From Mesonia maritima (GTDB lineage: Bacteria > Bacteroidota > Bacteroidia > Flavobacteriales > Flavobacteriaceae), in NCBI RefSeq assembly GCF_042433895.1, contig NZ_JBHLUA010000021.1, forward strand, positions 62,001 through 126,000: a stretch of 64,000 nt of DNA, given 5' to 3'. Each line of letters starts with the position of its first letter. Within the stretch, counting starts at the first letter, position 1. The notes under the pieces were generated by a model. That model did not search any database. It was not told where the DNA came from and was given only the letters and a program-made list of their open reading frames with translations. This document shows positions 1-9,121 of this stretch, in pieces. The position numbers and the translations under genes were made by a program.

Positions 1-246
1 GGAAAAGGAATTTGCGGACAAGTGGCAGAATCTAACCAGAATTTTAGCGTTCCCGATGTTAAAGCGCAAGATAATTATATCGCTTGCAGTATTAATGTAA
101 AAGCCGAAATTGTAATTCCGTTGTTTGTGAATGGCGAAAATATTGGTCAGATTGATATTGATTCTCACACGATCGACCCGTTTACGAAAAAAGATGAAGA
201 TTTTTTAGAATTTGTAAATGCTGAAGTTGCTAAAATTCTAAATTAA
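1..246 (+). CDS. GAF-domain free methionine-(R)-sulfoxide reductase-like protein, 5' end outside window
   Basis: The frame is open from base 1, so this is the C-terminal half (81 residues) of a protein that starts upstream. It reads as the end of a GAF domain of the fRMsr (YebR-like) family, which reduces free methionine-R-sulfoxide in the cytoplasm. Visible signatures are GKGICGQV near the left edge and IACS about 25 residues later, which carry two of the cysteines used by this family, followed by AEIVIPLFVNGENIGQIDID, the typical GAF core. The GTG at base 22 lies inside the domain and is not the real start. The stop overlaps the stop of the convergent hemW by a few bases. The family call is good; the enzymatic activity is inferred from the cysteines. 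Confidence 0.8.
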   Translation, partial: GKGICGQVAESNQNFSVPDVKAQDNYIACSINVKAEIVIPLFVNGENIGQIDIDSHTIDPFTKKDEDFLEFVNAEVAKILN

Positions 247-1367
247 TCCACAAAAAATAAAGAAGCCGCAATTCCATCACTCAAAAATTTTCCTTTTGGG
301 GTGATGGTTATTTTTTTCTCTTCAGATTGTAGTAATTCTTTCTGAAATAAAACTGCCGATTCTTTTAAAAAATATTCAGCGTATTTTTCGCCAAATTCCT
401 GCTGAATTTCTTCAACTGAAACTCCCCAAATGGTGCGCAAACGCGTCATAATATATTCATTATAGCGGTCGGTTTTCGAAAGTTCTTCAGTTTCTAAAGG
501 CAATTTTTCTTGCTGAATAGCTTTTATGTATTTAGAATTATTATTTACATTCCAACTTCGCTTTTTTCCATCGAAACTATGCGCCGAAGGACCAATTCCT
601 AAATAGGATTTTCCCATCCAATACGCCGTATTATTTTGAGAGAAATATCCCGTTTTTCCGAAGTTTGAAAATTCGTAATTTACAAATCCTGTGTTAGTTA
701 ACGTAGCGACTAAAATTTCAAAATGTTCTTTTGCCTTTTTCTCGTTTACCGGTTTTATTTTTCCTTTTTCAATGAAAGTTTTTAAAGCAGTATTTGGCTC
801 TACGGTTAACGCATAACTGGAAATATGTGGAACGTTTAATTCTAATGCAATGGCTAAATTTTCTTTCCATTTTTTATTGCTCATTTCGGGGATTCCGTAA
901 ATTAAATCGATGGAAATATTATCGAAATATTTCTTAGAAAGTTCAATAGCTTTTAATGCTTCGGTAGAGTTATGTGCGCGATTCATTAAGGTTAAATCGT
1001 CTTGAAAAAAAGATTGAACGCCAATACTTAATCGGTTTATTTTTGTAGTTGAAAGTTCTTTTATTTTTTCTTCAGAAAGATCATCTGGATTGGCTTCTAG
1101 TGTAATTTCGGCTTCCGAGGAAACTTCAAAATTATTATGAATTGTAGTAAAAATTTGCTGAATTTCTTCCGCCGTTAACAAACTTGGTGTTCCACCACCA
1201 AAATAAATAGTTTCAATTGTATTCTGAATTTCATTTTTCCGCAAGATTAATTCGGTACAAATTGCATTTATAAGCGGCGTTTTCTTTTTCAGGGAAGTAG
1301 AAAAATGAAAATCGCAATAATGACAAGCTTGTTTACAAAATGGAATATGAATATAAATACCGGCCAT
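243..1367 (-). CDS. hemW: Radical SAM heme chaperone HemW
   Basis: This 374-residue protein belongs to the HemW/coproporphyrinogen-III-oxidase-like radical SAM family, now understood as a heme chaperone rather than a CPO. The radical SAM cysteine motif is at the N-terminus (HIPFCKQACHYCDFHFS, CxxxCxxC, residues about 10-17). The GGGTPSLL stretch follows, and the C-terminal HemN-like domain occupies roughly the last 100 residues. Length is normal for HemW. Its ATG overlaps the stop of the upstream glycosyltransferase by one base (TAATG), so the two are probably translationally coupled. Identification as HemW rather than a true HemN rests on length and the lack of an N-terminal extension. Confidence 0.9.
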   Translation of the reverse strand: MAGIYIHIPFCKQACHYCDFHFSTSLKKKTPLINAICTELILRKNEIQNTIETIYFGGGTPSLLTAEEIQQIFTTIHNNFEVSSEAEITLEANPDDLSEEKIKELSTTKINRLSIGVQSFFQDDLTLMNRAHNSTEALKAIELSKKYFDNISIDLIYGIPEMSNKKWKENLAIALELNVPHISSYALTVEPNTALKTFIEKGKIKPVNEKKAKEHFEILVATLTNTGFVNYEFSNFGKTGYFSQNNTAYWMGKSYLGIGPSAHSFDGKKRSWNVNNNSKYIKAIQQEKLPLETEELSKTDRYNEYIMTRLRTIWGVSVEEIQQEFGEKYAEYFLKESAVLFQKELLQSEEKKITITPKGKFLSDGIAASLFFVD

Positions 1368-2617
1368 TAATCGTTTTTCTGGTTAGCAAGTTTGTTTTTT
1401 GCTTCAATCCACAACGCCATATATTTTGTACTTTTTAAGGTGTGATGCATTAACATAGAACCCATAAAATTTTTTGAACGATGCGTTTCTAAATTTTCTT
1501 CTAAATACTGAATTTCTTCGAAAAGTAAATTTTTAAAGGTAGCTTTTTGAAAACGATTTTGTAAGATTCTTGTCCCAAATTGTTGCGCTTTGGTCCACCT
1601 TTTTTCATTTTTATAAAGCGTAACTGCGGCTTCGGCAATAGTTTTATCGTCATTAGCAATTTCACCATTCCACGGATTTATTCCGCAAATTCCTTCGGCT
1701 CCAATGGTGGTCGTTACGCTTGGCGTTCCGTTAATCATCGCTTCAATAAATTTTCCTTTAATTCCAGCACCAAAGCGTAATGGTGCTAACAAAATTCTGG
1801 TTTGCTGAAATTTTTCGGCGGCATTATTTACTCTTCCTTCTACTAAAAAACCTTCTTTTTTATTTTCGAGTTGTTTTACTTTTTCTGTTGTATAAGCGCC
1901 GTAAATATGAAGTTTCGCTTTTGGTAATTGCTTTTTAACCAACGGCCAAATATTATTTTTTAAATACAGAACGGCATCCCAATTTGGGGCATGTAAAAAA
2001 TTACCAATGAACATAAAATCATTTCGTTGCTGAAACGTTGGAAATTCGGCAAGTTTATCTTCAGGTTGTTCTTCAACTAAAAAAGGAATGTAGCGTAAAA
2101 GCGACGGTTGAATATTAAATTTTTCAATAAGAAGTTGCGTTTCGGCTTCAGAAATAATTAGAGAGAGATCGCAGCGCAAAATACTGGCAATTTCACGACG
2201 GGCTTCATCACTGTGCAAATCTGTTTTTTTTAAACTTCTTCCTTGTTTAAAAGCTTCGTAACGTGCTTTTCTGAAAAAATGTAAATCTTCGGTATCTAAA
2301 ATTCTAATCGCGTTTGGACAATTTTCGGAAACGCGCCAACCAAATTGTTCTTCCATCATAAAACGATCGAACATTACAGCAGTAAAGCTTTCAGCTTTTA
2401 AATATTCATCAAACGAGCTATCATTGGTTTTTATTTGTTTTTTTTCAATTCCTAATTCAGCAAGATTTATTGAAAATTCTTGATTACTCGCTGGACTTGC
2501 GTAGGTAATTTCCCAATCTTTTTCGCGAAATAAATCGATTAACTGCATCATTCTACTTCCGGCAGCAGAAGATGCCGGCTCAGGCCATAAATATCCTATA
2601 ATGAGAAGATTTTTCAT
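1367..2617 (-). CDS. Glycosyltransferase family 4-like protein
   Basis: A cytoplasmic glycosyltransferase of about 416 residues with a GT-B fold. The N-terminus MKNLLIIGYLWPEPASSAAG is a Rossmann-type acceptor domain. The C-terminal half carries GNFLHAPNWDAV and the donor-binding region LLAPLRFGAGIKGKFIEAM, which includes the family glutamate. I place the start at the internal ATG at 2617, because the homologous core begins there and the upstream extension (from 2650) is lysine-rich and has no counterpart in the fold. The acceptor is unknown. The gene is followed by hemW with a one-base overlap and is divergent from the sigma factor gene at 2696. Confidence 0.8.
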   Translation of the reverse strand: MKNLLIIGYLWPEPASSAAGSRMMQLIDLFREKDWEITYASPASNQEFSINLAELGIEKKQIKTNDSSFDEYLKAESFTAVMFDRFMMEEQFGWRVSENCPNAIRILDTEDLHFFRKARYEAFKQGRSLKKTDLHSDEARREIASILRCDLSLIISEAETQLLIEKFNIQPSLLRYIPFLVEEQPEDKLAEFPTFQQRNDFMFIGNFLHAPNWDAVLYLKNNIWPLVKKQLPKAKLHIYGAYTTEKVKQLENKKEGFLVEGRVNNAAEKFQQTRILLAPLRFGAGIKGKFIEAMINGTPSVTTTIGAEGICGINPWNGEIANDDKTIAEAAVTLYKNEKRWTKAQQFGTRILQNRFQKATFKNLLFEEIQYLEENLETHRSKNFMGSMLMHHTLKSTKYMALWIEAKNKLANQKND

Positions 2618-2695
2618 TTTATGTTTTTTTTCACAATTGCCTAAAACCAAACCTGCCTAATTCTTCGTAATTTTAGAGCAACCAGTTTATTAATT

Positions 2696-3256
2696 ATGAC
2701 CTCTAGCAAACATCAACTCAATCCTGAAAAATGGGTTGAAAAATATTCTAACTATCTTTTCAATTATACCATTTCAAGGGTAAATGATCGAGAGGTTGCT
2801 AAAGATCTTATTTCTGAAACTTTTTTAGCCGGTTTAAAATCGATGAAAAATTTTAAAGGTCAGGCAGCCGAACGTACGTGGTTAATTTCTATATTGAAAC
2901 GCAAAATTATCGATTATTATAGAAAAATCAATTCAAAAAAGGCACAAGCTGAAATAAAACCGACTTATTTTGAAGAAGATCAAGAAGGTGATTGGCTGGA
3001 AGAGCAAGTTTCTAACGAAACTGCAAAAAGCGCCGAAGAAGAATTGATAAATACAGAATTAGGTGTCGCGATTTACGAATGTTTAGGTAAATTAAACGAA
3101 AAACAGGCACAGATATTTAAGATGAAAACCATAGATAATATAGATACTGAAGTAATTTGTAATGAGTTTAATATTACATCGTCTAACCTATGGGTAATAA
3201 TTCATCGAGCACGAACCGCTTTGGCTTCGTGTCTGGAAAAAAACTGGTTGAAATAA
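2696..3256 (+). CDS. ECF-type RNA polymerase sigma factor
   Basis: A 186-residue sigma-70 family factor. Region 2 lies at about residues 10-80, with the pattern NYTISRVNDREVAKDLISET followed by WLISILKRKIIDYYRK. Region 4 lies at about 125-180, with a helix-turn-helix around VICNEFNITSSNLWVIIHRA. Region 4 is of the type found in Bacteroidota ECF factors. Four bases after the stop comes a small cysteine-containing protein that is probably its partner. The regulon cannot be read from this window. Confidence 0.88.
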   Translation: MTSSKHQLNPEKWVEKYSNYLFNYTISRVNDREVAKDLISETFLAGLKSMKNFKGQAAERTWLISILKRKIIDYYRKINSKKAQAEIKPTYFEEDQEGDWLEEQVSNETAKSAEEELINTELGVAIYECLGKLNEKQAQIFKMKTIDNIDTEVICNEFNITSSNLWVIIHRARTALASCLEKNWLK

Positions 3257-3260
3257 TTTT

Positions 3261-3533
3261 ATGAATTCGGAAAAAAAACCTTCTTCATCGTGCGAAAAGG
3301 CAGGTTGCATCTGCGATAAAGCGCAATATAATGAAGCCCAACTCTGGGAAAAACTTATGCTCAGGTTTCATCTGTTAATTTGTTCGAGATGTAGAAAATA
3401 TACTGAAAAGAATAAAAAGTTAACCTCTCTCTTAAAAAATGCAGATTTGTATTCGCTTAATGAGCAAGAGGAAAAAGAATTAAAGACGAAATTTTTTAGT
3501 CAATTTCAGCAATCTAATTATAACAACCAATAA
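3261..3533 (+). CDS. Small zinc-finger anti-sigma-like protein
   Basis: A 90-residue soluble protein encoded 4 bases after the ECF sigma gene, so very probably cotranscribed. Residues about 48-62 contain the HLLICSRCRKY motif (HxxxCxxC), as in zinc-binding anti-sigma domains, preceded by an amphipathic helix (NEAQLWEKLMLRF). No membrane segment follows, so this would be a cytoplasmic anti-sigma or redox/zinc-responsive partner rather than a membrane-bound one. There is an additional cysteine cluster at the N-terminus (CEKAGCICDK) that could add a second metal site. The last 16 bases overlap the convergent UbiA-like gene. Function is inferred from position and motif. Confidence 0.7.
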   Translation: MNSEKKPSSSCEKAGCICDKAQYNEAQLWEKLMLRFHLLICSRCRKYTEKNKKLTSLLKNADLYSLNEQEEKELKTKFFSQFQQSNYNNQ

Positions 3534-4342
3534 ACTATTACTTCTAAGGCTAACCAAAAAATTGGGATAGCTTCTACCCAAAACGATGAAAAATAACGGT
3601 TTTGCTTTTTTGTAGATTTATATATAAATATCCCTACTGCTAAAGCAGTAATTAGCTTTGGTAGAAATTGAATCCACGTTACCGTTTCAATAAAAAATTT
3701 TAAAACTACAAAGGATATAAGAAGAATATAACCTATTTTTTTTGAATTTTCGACTCCCAATAATTGTGGTAAAGTTCCTAAATGATCTTCATCATAAATT
3801 ACATCACGAACTTCAAATGGAATGGTTAAAGCCACTACAAATAAAAAACGCTGAAAAAAGCTAAGTAAAACCGACTGCTCAAAAATAGGATGTTGATTAA
3901 TTAACGGAATTAAAACCGTAGCTCCAGCCCAAACCAACGCAATAATAAAAATTTTCAGGCTTTTTAAATTCCGTAAATTAGTCTGATTAGGCAAAAATGG
4001 AACCGCATAAAAAAACGTAACTATTCCTAAAAGAACCGTTATCCACAAAACCTTTTCAGATTGTAGCGACGCTACATAAAGTAAACCTGCAAAACTAAAA
4101 AAAGAAAACACCTGGATTCCACGAAGATTTCCCGTTAAACTTTTATGGTGAAGTTTTGCTAAACCTGCATATTTTACAAAATTATATCCGGTAATTGTAC
4201 TTAAAAAAATAAATAGCAACACTGTAGAATTCAATTCTATTTGAAATTGCAAAACACTTATAACAGCAAGTGCAGTTACTGAAAACGCTAAGTGAAGACT
4301 AGAATTAATATAAAAATTCAGTACTTTTTTCATTACAGACAT
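3518..4342 (-). CDS. UbiA-like integral membrane prenyltransferase family protein
   Basis: A 274-residue polytopic membrane protein with about eight or nine hydrophobic segments. The loop VRDVIYDEDHLGTLPQLLG (about residues 180-198) matches the second aspartate-rich region of UbiA-type prenyltransferases. The first motif, normally NDxxD-like, is here degenerate (NFVKY around residue 54), so catalysis is uncertain. This subfamily is common in flavobacteria, and its substrate is not known to me. The gene converges on the sigma/anti-sigma pair and shares 16 bases with it. Confidence 0.6.
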   Translation of the reverse strand: MSVMKKVLNFYINSSLHLAFSVTALAVISVLQFQIELNSTVLLFIFLSTITGYNFVKYAGLAKLHHKSLTGNLRGIQVFSFFSFAGLLYVASLQSEKVLWITVLLGIVTFFYAVPFLPNQTNLRNLKSLKIFIIALVWAGATVLIPLINQHPIFEQSVLLSFFQRFLFVVALTIPFEVRDVIYDEDHLGTLPQLLGVENSKKIGYILLISFVVLKFFIETVTWIQFLPKLITALAVGIFIYKSTKKQNRYFSSFWVEAIPIFWLALEVIVYWLL

Positions 4343-4438
4343 AGCACAAAAATACAGTTAATTATTTACTGAAAATTACGTGAAAAAAAGTTGCTCTTTT
4401 AAACAATTAACTTAACAATTTTTTCCACTTAAATATCG

Positions 4439-4446
4439 TACTTTTG
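4439..4446 (+). promoter_or_regulatory. Bacteroidota -7 promoter element for gcvP
   Basis: TACTTTTG matches the Bacteroidota -7 consensus TAnnTTTG and lies 32 bases before the gcvP ATG. No clear TTG -33 element is visible at the usual spacing. Confidence 0.5.
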
Positions 4447-4478
4447 CAAACCACAAACACAGCATATTAAAAGATTAT

Positions 4479-7328
4479 ATGAATACAGATTCTTTTGCGT
4501 TACGGCACATTGGTCCCAGACCTGAAAACATTTCAGAAATGCTTCAAGTTATTGGAGTAGATTCACTTGATCAACTCATTTATGAAACACTTCCTGACGG
4601 AATAAAACTCGAAAAAGAGCTCGATCTTCCCGAAGCACTTAGTGAGCAAGAATACCTTGAACACATCACTAAACTTGCGGCTAAAAACAAGGTTTTTAAA
4701 ACCTATATTGGTTTAGGATATCACAATTCTAATACTCCACCTGTAATTCAGCGAAATGTGCTGGAAAACCCAGGTTGGTATACCGCTTACACGCCTTACC
4801 AAGCTGAAATTGCTCAAGGTCGTCTGGAAGCATTGTTGAATTTCCAGACCATGATTGTAGATTTAACTGGTTTAGAATTAGCAAACGCTTCTCTTTTAGA
4901 CGAATCTACCGCAGCGGCTGAGGCGATGAACTTACTTTTTGCCGTAAGAGATCGTAAGCAGAAAAAAAATAAGGTAGTAAAATTCTTCATTTCTGAAGAA
5001 GTTCTTCCACAAACTATTGCTGTTTTAGAAACAAGAGCTAATCCTTTAGGAATTGAACTTGTTATCGGCGATCACCAAGAATTTGATTATTCAGAAGACT
5101 TTTTTGGAGCTTTATTGCAATATCCTGGAGCTTCAGGAAAAATTTATGATTATGCAGGTTTTGTTCAAAAAGCAAAAGATGCTGGAATTAAAATTGCAGT
5201 AGCTGCAGATATTTTAAGTTTAGTAAAACTTCGTGCTCCAGGAGAATTAGGAGTCGATGTAGTTGTAGGAACCACGCAACGTTTCGGAATTCCGTTAGGT
5301 TATGGTGGGCCACACGCTGCTTTTTTCGCAACCAAAGAAGAATATAAAAGAAATGTTCCCGGAAGAATTATTGGCGTAACCAAAGATCGCGATGGCAATT
5401 TAGCCATGCGAATGGCGCTTCAAACGCGCGAACAACACATAAAAAGAGACCGAGCGACTTCAAACATTTGTACTGCACAAGTTTTATTAGCCGTAATGGC
5501 AGGAATGTATGCGGTTTATCACGGACCAAAAGGTTTAGAATACATTGCAAATAAAGTTCACAAATCTACTGTTGCTTTAGCAAACTCACTTGAAGAATTA
5601 GGTTTCTATCAATTAAACGAAACTTATTTCGATACGATTCGCGTAAAAGCTGATGTAGAAAAAGTAAAACAAATTGCTGAAGCAAGCGAAATAAATTTCT
5701 ATTATCCAGATGCTAATACGGTTGCTATTTCGTTAAACGAAACCACTTCGTTAACCGATTTAAATAATATTATCGCGGTTTTTGCTCACGTAGCCGGAAA
5801 AGAATCGCATAAAGTAACTACTTTAGAGAAAAGCATTTTAGAAAACATTTCAGTTTCAAGAGATACGCCATTTTTAACGAATGATGTTTTTAATCGTTAT
5901 CATTCTGAAACAGAATTGATGCGCTACATAAAGAAATTAGAACGCAAAGATTTATCGTTAAATCATTCTATGATTTCGTTAGGATCTTGCACCATGAAAC
6001 TTAATGCTGCAGCAGAAATGTTGCCGTTAAGTTATCCGCAATGGGGAAATATTCACCCTTTTGTACCGATAAATCAAGCGCAAGGTTATCAAGAAGTTTT
6101 AAAACGATTAGAAGATCAATTAACTGAAATTACTGGTTTCGCAGCTACTTCTCTTCAGCCAAATTCTGGAGCGCAGGGAGAATATGCTGGTTTAATGGCA
6201 ATAAAAGCATACCACGATTCTAAAGGAGATACTCATAGAAATATTTGCTTAATTCCTTCTTCAGCTCACGGCACTAATCCTGCCAGCGCAGTTATGGCGG
6301 GAATGAAAGTAGTAGTTACTAAATCTACTGAAAAAGGAAATATAGATGTCGACGATCTTCGTGAAAAAGCGCTAAAACACAAAGATAATTTAGCGGCTTT
6401 AATGGTAACGTATCCTTCTACCCACGGCGTTTTCGAATCAGAAATAAAAGATATTACAAAGATAATTCATGAAAATGGCGGAAAAGTTTATATGGATGGC
6501 GCTAACATGAATGCTCAAGTGGGGCTAACCAATCCTGGAAAAATTGGAGCCGATGTTTGTCACTTAAATCTACATAAAACTTTCGCTATTCCACACGGTG
6601 GTGGCGGACCAGGAGTTGGACCAATTTGTGTAGCTAAAGATTTAGTTCCGTTTTTACCTTCAAACCCAATTATTGAAACAGGCGGAACCTCTCCTATTTC
6701 TGCAATTTCTGCAGCGCCTTGGGGTTCATCTTTAGTTTGCTTAATTTCTTACGCTTACATTTCTATGTTAGGCCCAAAAGGATTAAAAAGCGCTACGGAA
6801 CACGCAATTTTAAATGCAAATTATATAAAGCAACGCTTAAATAATCATTTTAAAACGCTTTACTCCGGTGAACGTGGAAGAGCTGCGCACGAAATGATTT
6901 TAGATCTTCGTCCGTTTAAAGAAAAAGGAATTGAAGTAGTAGATATTGCAAAACGCCTTATAGATTATGGTTTTCACTCGCCAACGGTTTCTTTTCCGGT
7001 AGCTGGAACAATGATGATTGAACCGACTGAAAGTGAAAGTAAAGCTGAATTAGATCGTTTTTGTGATGCGCTAAATTCAATTAAAGAAGAGATTGATGCT
7101 ATTGAAGATCAAGAAAATAATCTTCTTAAAAATGCGCCTCACACAATGGAAATGTTAACCATGGATGAATGGAATTTCCCTTATACACGTAAACAAGCAG
7201 CTTTTCCATTACCGTATGTTAGTGAAAACAAATTTTGGCCTTCAGTTAAAAGAGTCGATGATGCGTATGGAGACCGAAATTTAATGTGTACGTGCGATCC
7301 TATTGAAGAATATATGGATTCCGAATAA
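4479..7328 (+). CDS. gcvP: Glycine dehydrogenase (decarboxylating), P-protein
   Basis: A 949-residue fused P-protein of the glycine cleavage system. It decarboxylates glycine with PLP and passes the aminomethyl group to the lipoyl H-protein. The N-terminus FALRHIGPRPENISEML is typical, and the two P-protein halves are joined around residue 470. The PLP lysine lies in HLNLHKTFAIPHGGGGPG (about residue 705), and the glycine-rich loop follows directly. Length is normal for the single-chain form. The gene stands alone between a -7 element and a strong terminator, and the other gcv genes are not in the window. Start ATG fits the family N-terminus. Confidence 0.97.
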   Translation: MNTDSFALRHIGPRPENISEMLQVIGVDSLDQLIYETLPDGIKLEKELDLPEALSEQEYLEHITKLAAKNKVFKTYIGLGYHNSNTPPVIQRNVLENPGWYTAYTPYQAEIAQGRLEALLNFQTMIVDLTGLELANASLLDESTAAAEAMNLLFAVRDRKQKKNKVVKFFISEEVLPQTIAVLETRANPLGIELVIGDHQEFDYSEDFFGALLQYPGASGKIYDYAGFVQKAKDAGIKIAVAADILSLVKLRAPGELGVDVVVGTTQRFGIPLGYGGPHAAFFATKEEYKRNVPGRIIGVTKDRDGNLAMRMALQTREQHIKRDRATSNICTAQVLLAVMAGMYAVYHGPKGLEYIANKVHKSTVALANSLEELGFYQLNETYFDTIRVKADVEKVKQIAEASEINFYYPDANTVAISLNETTSLTDLNNIIAVFAHVAGKESHKVTTLEKSILENISVSRDTPFLTNDVFNRYHSETELMRYIKKLERKDLSLNHSMISLGSCTMKLNAAAEMLPLSYPQWGNIHPFVPINQAQGYQEVLKRLEDQLTEITGFAATSLQPNSGAQGEYAGLMAIKAYHDSKGDTHRNICLIPSSAHGTNPASAVMAGMKVVVTKSTEKGNIDVDDLREKALKHKDNLAALMVTYPSTHGVFESEIKDITKIIHENGGKVYMDGANMNAQVGLTNPGKIGADVCHLNLHKTFAIPHGGGGPGVGPICVAKDLVPFLPSNPIIETGGTSPISAISAAPWGSSLVCLISYAYISMLGPKGLKSATEHAILNANYIKQRLNNHFKTLYSGERGRAAHEMILDLRPFKEKGIEVVDIAKRLIDYGFHSPTVSFPVAGTMMIEPTESESKAELDRFCDALNSIKEEIDAIEDQENNLLKNAPHTMEMLTMDEWNFPYTRKQAAFPLPYVSENKFWPSVKRVDDAYGDRNLMCTCDPIEEYMDSE

Positions 7329-7348
7329 ATTTTAGAATTTCTTGTTAC

Positions 7349-7378
7349 AAAAAACCCCAAACTTACTTGGGGTTTTTT
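7349..7378 (+). terminator. Rho-independent terminator after gcvP
   Basis: A perfect inverted repeat (AAAAAACCCCAA / TTGGGGTTTTTT) with a 6-base loop and a T-run, 20 bases after the gcvP stop. Confidence 0.88.
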
Positions 7379-7480
7379 ATTGCTTTATAATTAATAAGCC
7401 TACATTTTTAATAAATTAATAATTTAACGGCTTTTAATTATTAGATCAACAAAAGTTAAATAAAAGTGAGGAATTATGGT

Positions 7481-7488
7481 TAATTTTG
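7481..7488 (+). promoter_or_regulatory. -7 promoter element for the KASIII cassette
   Basis: TAATTTTG matches TAnnTTTG and is 43 bases before the ATG of the KASIII gene. It is the only good match in the interval after the gcvP terminator. No convincing -33 TTG is seen. Confidence 0.45.
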
Positions 7489-7530
7489 TAAATATATTCC
7501 TTAGTTTGGGAAAGATTAAGTAAGCAAAAA

Positions 7531-8592
7531 ATGGCTATAAAAATAACAGGTATAGGAAGCTGTATTCCTAAAAACAGCATCAAAAATGCAGATTTTATAA
7601 ACAGAAAGTTTATGAACCCTGATGGAAGTTCTATTCCCGATTCTAATGAATTAATTATTCGAAAATTTAAAGCCATTACAGGAATTGAGGAGCGCCGTTA
7701 TGCAGATGAAAATTTAACCGCTTCAGATTTAGCTGCAATTGCTGCTGAAAAAGCTATTGCTGATTCAAAAATAGATCCTGAAACTTTAGATTATATTATT
7801 GTTGCACAAAATTTCGGCGATGTAAAATTCAGAAATACACAAAGTGATGCTGTCCCTAGTTTAGCGACACGTGTAAAATATAAACTTCAAATTAAAAATC
7901 CTTCTTGTGTAGCTTATGATGTAGTTTTTGGTTGCCCGGGTTGGTTAGAAGGCGTTATTCAAGCGCAAGCTTTTATTAAAGCCGGAATGGCAAAAAAATG
8001 TTTAGTGATTGGTGCTGAAACACTTTCTCGTGTGGTTGATATTCACGATCGCGACAGTATGATTTTTAGCGATGGCGCCGGTGCAAGTATTATTGAAGAG
8101 GTAGATGAAAAAGACAACGGAATTTTAGCGTTTGAATCGGCTACATATGCAAGGGAAGAAGCGTATTTCTTAACCTTCGAAGGCTCATATAATCAAGATT
8201 TAAAAAAGGAAACTCGTTACATAAAAATGAACGGTCGAAAAATTTATAATTTCGCTTTAACGCACGTCCCAACAGCTATGAAAAGTTGCTTAGAAAAAAG
8301 TGGAGTTTCAATTGAAAATTTAAAAAAGATTTTTATTCATCAAGCCAACGAAAAAATGGATTTGGCAATCTGTGAACGTTTCTACAAATTATTTAACAAG
8401 CCTGTTCCTGAACATATTATGCCAATGAGCATTGCAGAATTAGGAAATAGTTCGGTCGCAACGCTTCCTACGTTGTATGATTTGGTCACCAATAATCAAA
8501 TTGAAAATCAACATCTTGAAAAAGGTGATGTTATTATTTTTGCAAGTGTTGGCGCAGGGATGAATATTAATGCGCTTGTATATCGGTACTAA
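7531..8592 (+). CDS. 3-oxoacyl-ACP synthase III (FabH-like) family protein
   Basis: A 353-residue thiolase-fold ketoacyl synthase of the KAS III group. The catalytic triad is visible: Cys in VVFGCPGWLEG (about residue 137), His in IFIHQANEK (about 270) and Asn in AELGNSSVATLPTLYD (about 310). The sequence diverges from housekeeping FabH in having SCVAYDVVFGCPGW rather than the usual DINAACSG-type context, so it probably condenses another acyl substrate. It is the first of three genes separated by only 2 bases each (KASIII, methyltransferase, GT2). This suggests a dedicated lipid or glycolipid pathway rather than primary fatty-acid initiation. The product is unknown. Confidence 0.85.
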   Translation: MAIKITGIGSCIPKNSIKNADFINRKFMNPDGSSIPDSNELIIRKFKAITGIEERRYADENLTASDLAAIAAEKAIADSKIDPETLDYIIVAQNFGDVKFRNTQSDAVPSLATRVKYKLQIKNPSCVAYDVVFGCPGWLEGVIQAQAFIKAGMAKKCLVIGAETLSRVVDIHDRDSMIFSDGAGASIIEEVDEKDNGILAFESATYAREEAYFLTFEGSYNQDLKKETRYIKMNGRKIYNFALTHVPTAMKSCLEKSGVSIENLKKIFIHQANEKMDLAICERFYKLFNKPVPEHIMPMSIAELGNSSVATLPTLYDLVTNNQIENQHLEKGDVIIFASVGAGMNINALVYRY

Positions 8593-8594
8593 CT

Positions 8595-9119
8595 ATGTAC
8601 GAAAATAATTTTCCAAATAAGCGCTACAAAAATACCTTAGAGTTTTTGGAAAAAGTGGCTCCTCCTCCAACTACAATTTTAGACTTAGGTGTAGAAAATC
8701 CGTTTACGGAATTTATGAAAAATGCGGGATACGAGGTGAATAATACAATTGGGGAAGATTTAGATCTTGATTTTTCAACTATAAAAAAATCAGATGCTGA
8801 AGTTGTTACCGCTTTTGAAATTTTTGAACACTTACTAGCACCATTCAATGTTTTAAGAGAAATAAAAGCCGATAAATTGGTAGCGAGTGTTCCATTAAAA
8901 TTATGGTTTTCTTCAGCATATAGAAGTAAAACCGATAAATGGGATCGACATTATCACGAGTTTGAAGATTGGCAGTTCGATTGGCTTTTAGAAAAAGCCG
9001 GATGGGAAATTAAAGCTCGAAAAAAATGGAGTAATCCCGTAAAAAAAATTGGTATTCGTCCGTTGCTTAGAAAATTTACCCCTCGTTATTATATTGTTTA
9101 CGCTGAACGAAAAAAATAA
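8595..9119 (+). CDS. Class I SAM-dependent methyltransferase-like protein
   Basis: A 174-residue protein with a reduced class I methyltransferase fold. TTILDLGVENPF (residues about 26-37) is the SAM-binding motif I, though without the usual GxGxG run. VVTAFEIFEHLLAPFNVLREI (about 74-94) corresponds to the motif following strand 4. The C-terminal DKWDRHYHEFEDWQFDWLL resembles Methyltransf_23 proteins. It starts 2 bases after the KASIII stop and ends 2 bases before the glycosyltransferase. It probably methylates the product of its neighbours, although the weak glycine motif leaves room for a non-catalytic role. Confidence 0.7.
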   Translation: MYENNFPNKRYKNTLEFLEKVAPPPTTILDLGVENPFTEFMKNAGYEVNNTIGEDLDLDFSTIKKSDAEVVTAFEIFEHLLAPFNVLREIKADKLVASVPLKLWFSSAYRSKTDKWDRHYHEFEDWQFDWLLEKAGWEIKARKKWSNPVKKIGIRPLLRKFTPRYYIVYAERKK

Positions 9120-9121
9120 GC

